Of a stretch of DNA of 36,189 bases, positions 1 through 8,257 are shown piece by piece. This stretch comes from Candidatus Firestoneibacteriota bacterium. Its GTDB lineage: Bacteria > Oederibacteriota > D2-FULL-39-29. Within the stretch, counting starts at the first letter, position 1, and each line of letters starts with the position of its first letter. The stretch lies in contig CAITEH010000086.1 in assembly GCA_903891415.1 (NCBI GenBank), forward strand, positions 1 to 36,189, written 5' to 3'. The notes beneath the pieces were generated by a model, which did not search any database, was not told the origin of the DNA, and saw only the letters and a program-made list of their open reading frames with translations. The position numbers and the translations under genes are program-made.

Positions 1-1250
1 AGATCGTAAAAAATACCATTTTTGCACCGAAAGACCCGTCAACACTTTCCGGCACGACTTATAAAGGAAATCTGCTTCAATCCTTTTCCCATGTTTTCAG
101 GGAGGATGAGGCCCTGGTTTCATATTTCCCGCCTTGGACAAATACAACCCTGGCAAATCTGGCGGAAAAACTGAAAGCAGACCCGAGAGTTACGATTGAC
201 AGCATTGGTAATTCAAAATTCAAGAAGCTGCCCATAACTTATTTCAGGATTACCGATAAAAGCGTTCAGGATACGGCTAAAAAGAAGGTGCTTATAGTGG
301 GTAGGGAAGATTCCTACGAGGCCGGGGGTTCCTGGGTTGCGGAAGGTATGATTAAATTTCTCTTGTCTGGGGATACGGATTCAAAAGAGGTTATAAAGAA
401 CACTGTTTTCTACATATTCCCGCTGCTTTCGGCTGACGGGGTGGCTATGGGAACTACAAATTACCCTCTTGACCCGAAGGGTACCGGGTTTGTTCATTTT
501 CCCGACCAGTGGGGGGAAGAATCCGTCTATAATGAAGTTAGGTTAATGAAAGACTTCTGGAACAAAATTAAAGGTAAAGGCGAAGAAATAGATATACTCC
601 TGACCAATCATTCTGACTATAGCCTTCCCAGCTTCCACCAGGGCGACTTTGCAAAGGAAAACAGGCAAAACTCTAAAAAGTTATTGAAGCTTTTGAAGGC
701 GAATCTTCCGTGGAGAACTACAGCGGAGTTCGGTAAAGCCAATAAAGGGTTTATGGGTAATAGTTTTCTGAATGTTTTTCCGAACGCCATTACCTTCCAG
801 GGGGAAAGTTCATTTGTTCTGACCGCAGAGTATTTAAAAACGGAAAAACCTTTTTTCAGACGGAATGAGGATATAATGCAGGACGGTGAGTTGATCGTCC
901 GTTCTATCGCGAAATATTTTGAGTTCAAAGCTGACCAGGCCCAGCCGCCTTACTTTATGGCCGGGGATGTTGACAGGAATAACGGCAAAAAAGGGGAAAT
1001 TGTGAAGTTCTACGGCTATTATTTTGATGCTAATGAGCTGCCTGCGACTAAAGTGGAAGCGGTCATAAACGGGAAGCACTTTGCTATGTCAACGGGTGCG
1101 GAGGCCAATTATATGAAGTCGGTAAGGTTTACCTGTGATTATTCTTTGGCCGAACCGGTAACGGATTATTATTTTATTGTTTCCAACGGGAAAAAAGAAA
1201 GAAGAATTCCGGAAGAATACAGTCTTCCAGGGCCTTTTATTTGCGACTGA
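1..1250 (+). CDS. M14 zinc-carboxypeptidase-like protein, degenerate active site (5' end outside window)
   Basis: The frame is open from base 3 to the stop at 1248-1250, so the N-terminus lies upstream of the window. The order of motifs matches the M14 carboxypeptidase fold: a strand followed by REDSYEAGGSW (about 303-335) where the family has HPGE, then PLLSADGVAMG where it has NPDG, then TNHSDYS with a candidate zinc-ligand His at 609-611, then LTAEY near 817 where the catalytic Glu normally sits. The first zinc ligand His appears as Asp (309-311), and the Arg and Asn-Arg substrate-binding residues are not recognisable. After about base 950 comes a beta-rich C-terminal segment that looks like an Ig or FN3 fold. 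I infer an exported M14-fold protein that may be a weak or inactive peptidase. The fold is moderately sure; activity is doubtful. Confidence 0.6.
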   Translation, partial: IVKNTIFAPKDPSTLSGTTYKGNLLQSFSHVFREDEALVSYFPPWTNTTLANLAEKLKADPRVTIDSIGNSKFKKLPITYFRITDKSVQDTAKKKVLIVGREDSYEAGGSWVAEGMIKFLLSGDTDSKEVIKNTVFYIFPLLSADGVAMGTTNYPLDPKGTGFVHFPDQWGEESVYNEVRLMKDFWNKIKGKGEEIDILLTNHSDYSLPSFHQGDFAKENRQNSKKLLKLLKANLPWRTTAEFGKANKGFMGNSFLNVFPNAITFQGESSFVLTAEYLKTEKPFFRRNEDIMQDGELIVRSIAKYFEFKADQAQPPYFMAGDVDRNNGKKGEIVKFYGYYFDANELPATKVEAVINGKHFAMSTGAEANYMKSVRFTCDYSLAEPVTDYYFIVSNGKKERRIPEEYSLPGPFICD

Positions 1251-1308
1251 TCTTCGTATAATCTATCCCACCGGTCAATTTATATTAAATGAAGAGGTTC
1301 CAGAACAA

Positions 1309-2115
1309 ATGAAAATAAAAATTCTCCTGGCAATAGCGGCCGTGCTGACCGGCTGCGCGGCGCCGCAAAAACCTGCAACAGCCATAATTAATAAAGAACA
1401 ACCCCTTGAGGCCTTTGTCCGCGAGTGGAAAATAAAAAACAGCAATAAAACAGGGCTGTTAAATGAATATCTTGAAAGAAATAATACGGGCAGGGAAAGT
1501 AAGGACTATTTACCCAGCGCCCAAGAGAGTATCCCTTTAATTGACGCTAAAAAATACGGAATACTTGAAATAGCAGGCAAAAATAAATTAAAAAGACTTG
1601 ACAGGGTTGAGTTCAATAAAAAAGAGCTTTTGCTTGCGCTCTATAGCCGAGAAGCCGAGCGTGAAGAGCTGATGCTTTATATATATCAAAAACTGGAAAA
1701 CGGAAGGTATAAAGTAATTTTCAGTTCGAAAGAAGAAGGGAATACTTTTATAAATGCCGCTGTTTTTCCGCTCGGAAAGACGGCCGGGGATATTATATTG
1801 CTGGAATACGGGGTTTGCGTTTGCAATTCTACCGGCAAAGTTTATGGTTCAGGCCCCGATAGCGGCCTCCGTGAAATGTATGCCGTTGAAGGAGAAAGCT
1901 TCAGTGTCCGCTTCCAGGATCTTGATAATGACGGTACGGGTGAATTGATAGAAACAAAAACCATAAACAGCCCGGGCGGCCTTATAACGGAGCTAAGAGA
2001 AAAATTCAAAGAGCTTAACTATAGAGAGCTTTTACCGGCGGCCATGGTTACCAGGACAGTTATCTATAAATGGGACGGCAAGGAATTCAGAAATTCCGGA
2101 GAATTATACAGGTAG
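1309..2115 (+). CDS. Lipoprotein of unknown function
   Basis: This is a 268-residue protein starting at ATG 1309. The frame is open further upstream, but this start has a GAAGAGG ribosome site about 11 bases before it and gives a typical lipoprotein signal: MKIKILLAIAAVLTGC, with an LTGC lipobox whose Cys is residue 16. The mature protein is rich in Lys and Glu. Near its C-terminal third it carries DLDNDGTGELIE, an Asp-rich calcium-loop type motif also seen in FG-GAP and EF-hand-like repeats. I recognise no enzyme family. It follows the M14-like gene by 58 bases on the same strand and is probably co-transcribed. It should be anchored in the inner or outer membrane. The lipoprotein call is firm; the function is unknown. 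Confidence 0.7.
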   Translation: MKIKILLAIAAVLTGCAAPQKPATAIINKEQPLEAFVREWKIKNSNKTGLLNEYLERNNTGRESKDYLPSAQESIPLIDAKKYGILEIAGKNKLKRLDRVEFNKKELLLALYSREAEREELMLYIYQKLENGRYKVIFSSKEEGNTFINAAVFPLGKTAGDIILLEYGVCVCNSTGKVYGSGPDSGLREMYAVEGESFSVRFQDLDNDGTGELIETKTINSPGGLITELREKFKELNYRELLPAAMVTRTVIYKWDGKEFRNSGELYR

Positions 2116-2160
2116 AGTGTTTTTGCATAAATAACCTTAAAGACCGCGAAAGGAGCCTAT

Positions 2161-3459
2161 ATGCACGGAGCAAAAAAATATTTTGGAGAGGAACCGATAA
2201 TACGGGCAAAAGTCCATCCTGCAGGAGTGGAAACGGACTCGCATTTTTACTCCGCAATGCTGGCAAGCGACGGGTGTATCTACTACACCTTATGCACCCA
2301 CAAGCATGACAAGCATGCTTCAATGTGCCGCTATGATCCCGTAAAAGATGAAGTTAAGGTTTTATGGGATTTCGGAAAAGCACTGGGTGAAAGCAATTCC
2401 AGGATGGTATCCCAGGGGAAAAGCCATGCTCCATATTTTGAATTGGATAAAAAACTATATTTCTCAACGCACATAGGCTATTTTGTTACCGAGAAAGGCA
2501 GCAACAAGGAAGTACCTGCTTCTGTAATACCTTCGGGCTATAAACCGTATCCGGGCGGGCATTGTGCCTCTTATGATATGACGACAGGGGAAGTCACGGA
2601 TTTTGGAATTCCGGTCAAGGGTGAGGGCATAATAACATTCAACATGGATAAAAAACGCAAACGGCTTTATATGATCACCTGGCCGAGCGGGACTTTTGCT
2701 TATTATGATATAGAGGAAAAACGTTACCGTGATTTCGGCCCTTGCTTTCTGGACGGGGAAGTCGGAAAAGGGGCCCGGTATCTTGTCCTTTGCCGCGCTC
2801 TTGCAGTCTATCCGGTTGACGGCTCGGTATTTTTCACGCATTCAGACGGAACTATAAACCGTTATAATTACGCCAAAGACAGAATAGAAAAGCTTAAAGG
2901 GATTTCTATGAAGCGCGATATGTTCGGCCAGCATGACCCGCATAAACCCGGGCATATGGCTTATAACTGGCGCGAGATATTCTGGAGCGCGAAGCATAAA
3001 TTATTCTTCGGCACGCATCCCAGAACAGGTTATCTTTTCAGCTTTGATCCTGCAAAACCCGAGATAAAACTTATTGAACGGCTGTCCGCCAGGCCTATCA
3101 GGGAGAGCGGTGATTACGAGCCGTATCACTACGGTTACGGCGGGCTGTCTCTGGGACTTGATAAAGAGACAATTTATTATATCACGGGAATTCCAAGGGC
3201 CTGCGGGCAGGATCCAAGAAAATACGGGCACAAAGGCGCTTTGCTTAAGCTTATTACTTATAATCTTCGAACCGGAAAATACACTGACTGGGGGATAATA
3301 CAGCTCGAAGACGGCCGCTGTATGGCACTTACCCATTCTGTAATACCGCACCCCGCCGGGCGGGTATATATCGTTCCGTGGATAGTAAATATAAAAAACA
3401 CCCCGGAAAATGATCCGTCCCAGATAGATCTGGTGAGCTTTCCTGATCCGGTAAGGTAA
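2161..3459 (+). CDS. Beta-propeller protein, uncharacterised
   Basis: A 432-residue protein whose ATG has a clear AAAGGAG ribosome site 7 bases upstream. Six recurring blade-like motifs of the form aromatic-Asp/Asn followed 9-13 residues later by an aromatic-Gly or similar turn are visible: YDP at 58, YDM at 138 (ending TDFG), YDI at 182 (ending RDFG), YNY at 235, FDP at 295 and YNL at 367 (ending TDWG). This spacing suggests a six- or seven-bladed propeller. No signal peptide is evident, so it may be cytoplasmic. Several His-rich loops (CTHKHDKH at 45-52) could bind metal or substrate. Propellers of this kind occur among polysaccharide lyases and sugar lactonases, and the next gene is a glycosidase, but no specific reaction can be assigned. 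Confidence 0.6.
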   Translation: MHGAKKYFGEEPIIRAKVHPAGVETDSHFYSAMLASDGCIYYTLCTHKHDKHASMCRYDPVKDEVKVLWDFGKALGESNSRMVSQGKSHAPYFELDKKLYFSTHIGYFVTEKGSNKEVPASVIPSGYKPYPGGHCASYDMTTGEVTDFGIPVKGEGIITFNMDKKRKRLYMITWPSGTFAYYDIEEKRYRDFGPCFLDGEVGKGARYLVLCRALAVYPVDGSVFFTHSDGTINRYNYAKDRIEKLKGISMKRDMFGQHDPHKPGHMAYNWREIFWSAKHKLFFGTHPRTGYLFSFDPAKPEIKLIERLSARPIRESGDYEPYHYGYGGLSLGLDKETIYYITGIPRACGQDPRKYGHKGALLKLITYNLRTGKYTDWGIIQLEDGRCMALTHSVIPHPAGRVYIVPWIVNIKNTPENDPSQIDLVSFPDPVR

Positions 3460-3464
3460 AAAAC

Positions 3465-3501
3465 GTCTGTAAAGGTTCGTAAGGTCCATAAAGTCTATAA
3501 A
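3465..3501. repeat. Degenerate 9-bp tandem repeat
   Basis: Four units related to GTCYRTAAA lie just after the propeller stop codon: GTCTGTAAA, GTTCGTAAG, GTCCATAAA and GTCTATAAA, with one extra G between the first and second. A second, three-unit cluster of the same kind lies at 29810-29836, also just after a stop codon. The repeat is too diverged to be a simple recent microsatellite. Its function is unknown. Confidence 0.5.
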
Positions 3502-3590
3502 ATATTGATCTGGTCATTGGTAATTGCCGGATACATCGAGAGAGCTGATAAACTAGGCCGTTGCGGCCGGAATGAAAAAGAGAGAACAAA

Positions 3591-5066
3591 ATGAGAAAAT
3601 ATGTCTTTATGCTCCTGGTTTTTTGTACTTCTCTGTCCCTGGCGGAGGAGCCCGTGAATTACCGGCATTTACCGAGATGGCGGGGTTTTAATCTTTTAGA
3701 AAAGTTTTCCAGAGAATGGTCTAACAAGCCGTTTAGCGAGGAAGATTTCAAGCTGATAGCTTCTCTGGGTTTTAATTTTGTCCGGCTTCCTATGGATTAC
3801 CGGGTCTGGATAAAAGATAACGATGTTTATAAAATTAATGATGAGGTGCTGAAAGAGATAGATCAGGCGGTGGAATGGGGACAGAAGTACGGGATCCATG
3901 TGTGTATGAACTTCCACCGGGCTCCGGGGTATTCGGTGAATGAAAACCCGAAGGAGAAAACGGACCTTTGGACCGATACGGAAACCCAGAAGGCATGCGC
4001 TTTTCACTGGGCCTATTTCGCAGAAAGGTACAAAAATATTCCCGGTAAAGACCTTAGTTTTAACCTTTTTAATGAACCGAAAGGCATGGATGCCGGGGTA
4101 TATTATAAAGTCGTAAAAATTATGGCAGAGGCCATTCGAAAGAAAGATCCCAACCGCTTGATAATTGCCGACGGCCTTGAGTGGGGGACGAAACCCGTGG
4201 AAGAATTGCTGCCGTTGAAAATAGTGCAGGCAACACGCGGGTATTTTCCTTCAAATGTAAGCCATTACAAGGCCTCCTGGGTGCAAGGTGCCGACAGGTA
4301 TCCCGTCCCGATCTGGCCGATGCCGAAAATAAACAGTTTTCTTTACGGTCCCGCAAAAAAAGATCTGATGTCGCCGCTGGTGCTAGAAGGCGGATTTAAA
4401 GAAAGAACAAAACTCCGTGTAAGGGTTGATATTGTATCTTCGTTATCACGGCTCGTTGTAAAAGTTGACGGCAAAACAGCATTGGATCAGGTATTTAAGT
4501 GCGGGCCCGGTAAAGGGGACTGGAAAAAAGAAGTTTATAATAAAGAATGGCAAATTTACCAGAACATCTACGAGAAGGATTACTTTTGCGATATCCCGGA
4601 AGGGACAAGAAGCATAGAATTATTTAATGCCGAGGGTGACTGGCTTACCTTCTCGGAAATAGAAATTAACGGAGCGGTACTTCGGCCTCAAAATCAATGG
4701 GGTGTACGGCAGGGGAATGTTGTTTTCGATATAAAAGATAGTGCCGTTCCCTTTAAGACGGGCGAGATGGTGGACCGGGAATATATGTGGAGAGAAAACA
4801 TAGTCCCCTGGAAGAAGCTCGAGGAGAAGGGGTGCGGCGTGCTCGTGGGGGAATGGGGCGCGTTTAACCGGACACCGCATGAAGTCACTCTGAAGTGGAT
4901 GAAAGACTGCCTTGATAACTGGAAGCAGGCCGGCTGGGGCTGGGCCTTGTGGAATTTCCGCGGAGAGTTCGGAATTCTGGACAGCAATAGAAAAGATGTG
5001 ATTTATGAGAATTTTAACGGGCACAAACTTGATAGAAAAATGCTGGAACTGCTGAAAGGCGGATGA
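3591..5066 (+). CDS. GH5-type glycoside hydrolase with an inserted beta-rich module, secreted
   Basis: 491 residues with a signal peptide at the N-terminus (hydrophobic VFMLLVFCTSLSLA, then AEEP). The barrel matches GH5 cellulases and mannanases: WRGFNLLEKF near residue 30, LGFNFVRLPMDYRVW near 62-76, a conserved NFHRAPGY segment, FNLFNEP with the predicted acid/base Glu at residue 162, and VLVGEWG with the predicted nucleophile Glu at 421. The two catalytic Glu residues are about 259 apart, far more than the usual 100-150. The excess is a segment at about residues 261-365 that looks like a carbohydrate-binding beta-sandwich inserted in the barrel. The likely substrate is a beta-1,4-glucan or mannan outside the cell. 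The family call is firm; specificity is not assignable from sequence. Confidence 0.88.
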   Translation: MRKYVFMLLVFCTSLSLAEEPVNYRHLPRWRGFNLLEKFSREWSNKPFSEEDFKLIASLGFNFVRLPMDYRVWIKDNDVYKINDEVLKEIDQAVEWGQKYGIHVCMNFHRAPGYSVNENPKEKTDLWTDTETQKACAFHWAYFAERYKNIPGKDLSFNLFNEPKGMDAGVYYKVVKIMAEAIRKKDPNRLIIADGLEWGTKPVEELLPLKIVQATRGYFPSNVSHYKASWVQGADRYPVPIWPMPKINSFLYGPAKKDLMSPLVLEGGFKERTKLRVRVDIVSSLSRLVVKVDGKTALDQVFKCGPGKGDWKKEVYNKEWQIYQNIYEKDYFCDIPEGTRSIELFNAEGDWLTFSEIEINGAVLRPQNQWGVRQGNVVFDIKDSAVPFKTGEMVDREYMWRENIVPWKKLEEKGCGVLVGEWGAFNRTPHEVTLKWMKDCLDNWKQAGWGWALWNFRGEFGILDSNRKDVIYENFNGHKLDRKMLELLKGG

Positions 5067-5096
5067 AAAGTGACCGGACTTCTTGTTTCCCGTAAT

Positions 5097-5127
5097 AAAA
5101 AAGGCGGCAAGTTTTAGCCGCCTTTTT
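5097..5127. terminator. Bidirectional Rho-independent terminator
   Basis: A GGCGGC arm (5103-5108) pairs with GCCGCC (5117-5122) around an 8-base loop. It is flanked by an A-run on the left and a T-run on the right, so it can terminate on both strands. It sits between the convergent GH5 and DUF2059 genes, as expected for a shared terminator. Confidence 0.85.
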
Positions 5128-5141
5128 ATCAGAGGAAAATA

Positions 5142-5714
5142 TTACTTGTCTTTGGCTTCTCTTTCTTTCTTCTGCTTTTCTTTTATGGCCATAATTTTTT
5201 CAGCAAATTCTTTGGCCATTTTTTGTGTTTCTGCCTGAATATTTTTCATGCTGGAACCCATCTTCTCCATCATAGCTGGCATATAATCCATCATTATTTT
5301 TGGTGCCGCGTCAAGATACTTTTTGCCTGCCGGAGTTTCGTAAAAAGCTATTATTGCCTTAATATCCTCATTGGACAGGTATTTGTCATAGTAAGGTATC
5401 ATATCATTGATGATATCTTCTATTTTTATCATGCCCATACTCATATCAAGAGTCTTTGACATAAAATCGTCATAAAGTTTTTTCACCTCGTCTGTCATTT
5501 CCAGGTCCTTATCTTTTAATGATTCCTGAACCATTTTTCCGACACTGGCTTTCATACTATTTTTCATCTGGTCGAACATCTTTACGGCCTGAGTGGCATC
5601 CAGCATTTTTTTGATGTCTTTATATCTTTTTTCCTTATCTTTATCCATATTATCCGAAAAGAGCGGAACTGTGAACAGCGCCAGCAGCGCCAGCATTGCC
5701 AGGAAATTTTTCAT
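5142..5714 (-). CDS. Exported DUF2059 family protein
   Basis: 190 residues, read from 5714 down to 5142. The N-terminus is a signal peptide (MKNFLAMLALLALFTVPLFS). The central part carries the DUF2059 signature: YYDKYLSNEDIKAIIAFYETPAGKKYLDA at about residues 108-136, followed by a Met- and Lys-rich helical tail. DUF2059 proteins are small periplasmic helical proteins of unknown function, widespread in Gram-negative bacteria. The gene stands alone on the minus strand, convergent with the GH5 gene and divergent from the URO-D-like gene. A GGGGGC ribosome site lies just before its ATG. The family call is firm; the role is unknown. Confidence 0.82.
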   Translation of the reverse strand: MKNFLAMLALLALFTVPLFSDNMDKDKEKRYKDIKKMLDATQAVKMFDQMKNSMKASVGKMVQESLKDKDLEMTDEVKKLYDDFMSKTLDMSMGMIKIEDIINDMIPYYDKYLSNEDIKAIIAFYETPAGKKYLDAAPKIMMDYMPAMMEKMGSSMKNIQAETQKMAKEFAEKIMAIKEKQKKEREAKDK

Positions 5715-5747
5715 ACTGCCCCCTTTTAATTAGTATTTATGCTTCAT

Positions 5748-5775
5748 AATATATGAAAAACCCCCGGTAAAGCAA
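5748..5775 (-). promoter_or_regulatory. Candidate sigma-70 promoter for the DUF2059 gene
   Basis: On the minus strand TTGCTT (5775-5770) and TATATT (5753-5748) are separated by 16 bases, about 35 bases before the ATG. The -35 box matches the consensus at only three positions, so this is a tentative call. Confidence 0.35.
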
Positions 5776-5824
5776 GAAAAAAAGCCCTGCGTAGAAAAAT
5801 AGGCCGCGATAGTCAATTAAACCG

Positions 5825-5851
5825 TTGAAAAACCCCTTCTACTTATATAAC
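5825..5851 (+). promoter_or_regulatory. Candidate promoter giving a leaderless URO-D-like mRNA
   Basis: TTGAAA (5825-5830) and TATAAC (5846-5851) are 15 bases apart. The -10 box ends only eight bases before the ATG at 5860. No ribosome site exists between the in-frame stop at 5848 and the ATG, so transcription would begin at or next to the start codon. The spacer is short, so confidence is low. Confidence 0.3.
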
Positions 5852-5859
5852 ATATTAGA

Positions 5860-6993
5860 ATGAACTCAAAAGAGAGGGTAAAAAAAGTCTTAGCCGGAGA
5901 AATACCGGACAAGGTTCCGCTGGGTGAATTTGCAATTGATTGTGATACTGTTGAAAGGATCCTCGGACATGAAACTTATTTTCGCGCTAAGGCAAAATGC
6001 CAGATCGCTTTCTGGGAGGGAAGAAGGAACGAAGTTGTGCAATCCTGGAAAGAAGATTGCATAGCTCTTTTTAAAAAGCTTGACCTGATGGATCTTATCA
6101 ATATTTCCCATATATACGCCCCGCCAAAAGGCTTCAAGCCCGAAGCACCGAAAAAAATTGACGAAACAACCTGGGAATATAAGGACGGCCGGATCCTGAA
6201 ATACTCGGAACTTACAAGGGATCTCACCATCGTTCATGATCCCGCTCAATGGACCCGGGAAATACGGGAGGATCTTGGACTTGACCCGGAATTTGCCACG
6301 GTCGATCCTTCTGTTTTTGAGGCGGTGGACGCGGTCATAAAAGAGTTCGGAGGTTCAAAGTATATTCTCGGTGAAACCGGGGGAGGGATGGAACTGCCTT
6401 TTCTTGGCGGAATGGAACGGGGATTCGTAGAACTTATTGAGCATCCGGAACTCATTAAAAAAACCCTTCTAACCTGGTCGAATTTTGCTTCAAAGAGAGA
6501 TAAATATTACCTGGACAGAAAGCTGGACGGTACGGTTTGGGGTGTGGATTATTCGAGCAATATGGGGCCTATGATATCCCCGCAAATTTTCAGGGAGCTG
6601 GGCCTTCCCTTCATAATAAAAAGGGTGGAAGAACTCCATAAGAAAGGCTTGAAAATAATAAAACATGCCTGCGGCAATAACTGGCTGTTAATGGATCTTT
6701 TTGTTGAAGCCGGTTATGATGCTTACCAGGGGATACAGATCTCCGCCGGAATGGATATGAAAAAATTAAAGGAAGAGTACGGGGAAAAAATGACCCTCTG
6801 GGGAGGGTGCAAGGTGGAAAACCTTGTGAGAGGAACAAAAGAAGATATTATTAACGATGTCAGGAATGCTATGGAATATTGTAAGCCCGGCGGCAAATAT
6901 ATTTTTGGGAGCACGCACAGCATTGCCGTGGGTACAAATTACGATAATTTTATGACTATGCTGGATGCCGCGGTAAAACTCAGAAATTATTGA
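5860..6993 (+). CDS. Uroporphyrinogen decarboxylase-like (URO-D/MtaA superfamily) protein
   Basis: 377 residues. The N-terminus MNSKERVKKVLAGEIPDKVP is the usual opening of this superfamily and fixes the start; an in-frame stop at 5848 rules out a longer form. The C-terminal half has HACGN (His269, Cys271), the His-x-Cys zinc motif of corrinoid-methyltransferase relatives such as MtaA and MtbA, then GGC with Cys317, and GSTHSIAVGTNYDNF near 347-361. That last motif is where relatives usually have GC and PxEN, so the third ligand may differ. Members of this branch are thought to move methyl groups to or from corrinoid proteins rather than make heme. No corrinoid protein is nearby. A second, more divergent paralogue lies at 33472-34542. 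The substrate is unknown. Confidence 0.78.
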   Translation: MNSKERVKKVLAGEIPDKVPLGEFAIDCDTVERILGHETYFRAKAKCQIAFWEGRRNEVVQSWKEDCIALFKKLDLMDLINISHIYAPPKGFKPEAPKKIDETTWEYKDGRILKYSELTRDLTIVHDPAQWTREIREDLGLDPEFATVDPSVFEAVDAVIKEFGGSKYILGETGGGMELPFLGGMERGFVELIEHPELIKKTLLTWSNFASKRDKYYLDRKLDGTVWGVDYSSNMGPMISPQIFRELGLPFIIKRVEELHKKGLKIIKHACGNNWLLMDLFVEAGYDAYQGIQISAGMDMKKLKEEYGEKMTLWGGCKVENLVRGTKEDIINDVRNAMEYCKPGGKYIFGSTHSIAVGTNYDNFMTMLDAAVKLRNY

Positions 6994-7015
6994 AAATATT
7001 CCGTGAAAACGTGTC

Positions 7016-7044
7016 TTGAAAAGTAGCCGTGCAAAGAGTATAAA
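7016..7044 (+). promoter_or_regulatory. Predicted sigma-70 promoter for the ZIP transporter operon
   Basis: TTGAAA (7016-7021) and TATAAA (7039-7044) have an exact 17-base spacer. The start of transcription would be near 7051, leaving a leader of about 56 bases before the ATG at 7107. Confidence 0.55.
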
Positions 7045-7106
7045 GGTTTTAGTCTGAATTTTCGAAAGCATTACTCAGGGTGTACTGTTTTGCAGTAAGG
7101 AGCTTT

Positions 7107-7856
7107 ATGCATATCTGGGCCTATACTTTAGCAAGTGTTATCCTTGTCAGTCTCATCTCGCTTATCGGTGTTCTTACTATGGCTTTAAAACGGGAGACTT
7201 TGAATAAGATCCTGCTTTTCTTTGTTTGTTTTGCCGTGGGCGCACTTTTTGGCGATGCTTTTATTCACCTTATTCCGGAATCCTTCAGCAAGTTTGGAAA
7301 TGACAGCCTGAAAGTGCCTTTTCTTATTCTTGCGGGCATTATGATATTTTTCATATTGGAAAAAAGTATCAGATGGCGGACCTGTAATGCCGATCACTGC
7401 GCAGGGCATCCAAAGCCGTTTGTAATAATAATCCTGACCGGAGACACTTTTCATAATTTCATAGACGGTATGGTGATCGCCGCAAGTTATATGGTGGATA
7501 CAAAGCTGGGCCTCGTTACTTCTTTTGCCGTTATCCTGCATGAGATCCCCCACGAAATAGGAGATTTTGCCGCGTTGATCCACGGGGGGCTTTCTATCAA
7601 AAAAGCCCTGCTCTTTAATTTTCTTTCCGCTCTGGCCTCTATACTTGGCGCGGTCGTGACCCTAATGATAGGCAATGTTTCTGAAGGCTTCAAACTTGCG
7701 TTGCTGCCCGTTACGGCGGGCGGTTTTATTTATCTCGCGGGGTCGGATCTGCTTCCTGAACTTTATGCAGAGAATGGACTGGTAAAATCCGTGATACAAT
7801 TTGTCTGTATTGCTATCGGTATCGGTATGATGGCGCTTATGGTGCTGGTAGGCTGA
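7107..7856 (+). CDS. ZIP family divalent-metal transporter
   Basis: 249 residues from ATG 7107, chosen because AAGGAG lies 4 bases upstream; the frame is open nine codons further. The protein is almost entirely membrane helices. It carries both metal-binding helix motifs of the ZIP family: HNFIDG at 116-121 in TM4 and HEIPHEIGD at 145-153 in TM5. The short loop before TM4 holds a CNADHCAGH cluster (about 93-101) that may bind metal before transport. ZIP proteins bring Zn2+, Fe2+ or related ions into the cytoplasm. It heads a group with a four-helix membrane protein and two tiny membrane peptides that follow within 0.7 kb. The metal specificity cannot be read from sequence. Confidence 0.9.
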   Translation: MHIWAYTLASVILVSLISLIGVLTMALKRETLNKILLFFVCFAVGALFGDAFIHLIPESFSKFGNDSLKVPFLILAGIMIFFILEKSIRWRTCNADHCAGHPKPFVIIILTGDTFHNFIDGMVIAASYMVDTKLGLVTSFAVILHEIPHEIGDFAALIHGGLSIKKALLFNFLSALASILGAVVTLMIGNVSEGFKLALLPVTAGGFIYLAGSDLLPELYAENGLVKSVIQFVCIAIGIGMMALMVLVG

Positions 7857-7867
7857 CCGGAGGTTTT

Positions 7868-8257
7868 ATGAAAATAAAAAGCTTAAGAACAAGTATGCTC
7901 GCCGCCTTATTCCTGGTATCTCTGGGAGGTTTTTTACTCCACCTGAGGATACATACTCTGGACAAACCGGCGAATTTTATCCCGTTTATATGCGGGCTTA
8001 TCAGCCTGACCGTGGTTATTGTAATGTTTAGTTATAAAAAAACAGCTGCTTTTGCATATCTGCTGAACGGAATGATAGTTATTCTGGGGATCATTACTAT
8101 GGCACATTTTTCCTATGCCCATTTTACCGCGCCTTTCACTCCGGGGAAAATATTCCTTAATACCCTGTTTGCCGATATTGCCGTACTTGCCGGTAAGTTT
8201 TTTCTTTCAAAAGCGGTTTATGAAAGCCATTTTATTAGAGAACCGGAGGCAGAATGA
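7868..8257 (+). CDS. Small four-helix membrane protein of unknown function
   Basis: 129 residues with a strong CGGAGG site just before the ATG, 11 bases after the ZIP stop. Four hydrophobic segments are visible: about 10-26, 38-54, 60-81 and 97-113. Histidines sit at membrane edges: LLHLRIH (24-30), MAHFSYAHF (78-86) and a C-terminal ESHF. That pattern could hold metal or heme, but there is no recognised cofactor motif. I do not recognise the family. Its TGA overlaps the ATG of the following 34-residue peptide (ATGA), so the two are translationally coupled, and all are probably co-transcribed with the ZIP gene. I infer a membrane partner of the micropeptides. Confidence 0.65.
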   Translation: MKIKSLRTSMLAALFLVSLGGFLLHLRIHTLDKPANFIPFICGLISLTVVIVMFSYKKTAAFAYLLNGMIVILGIITMAHFSYAHFTAPFTPGKIFLNTLFADIAVLAGKFFLSKAVYESHFIREPEAE

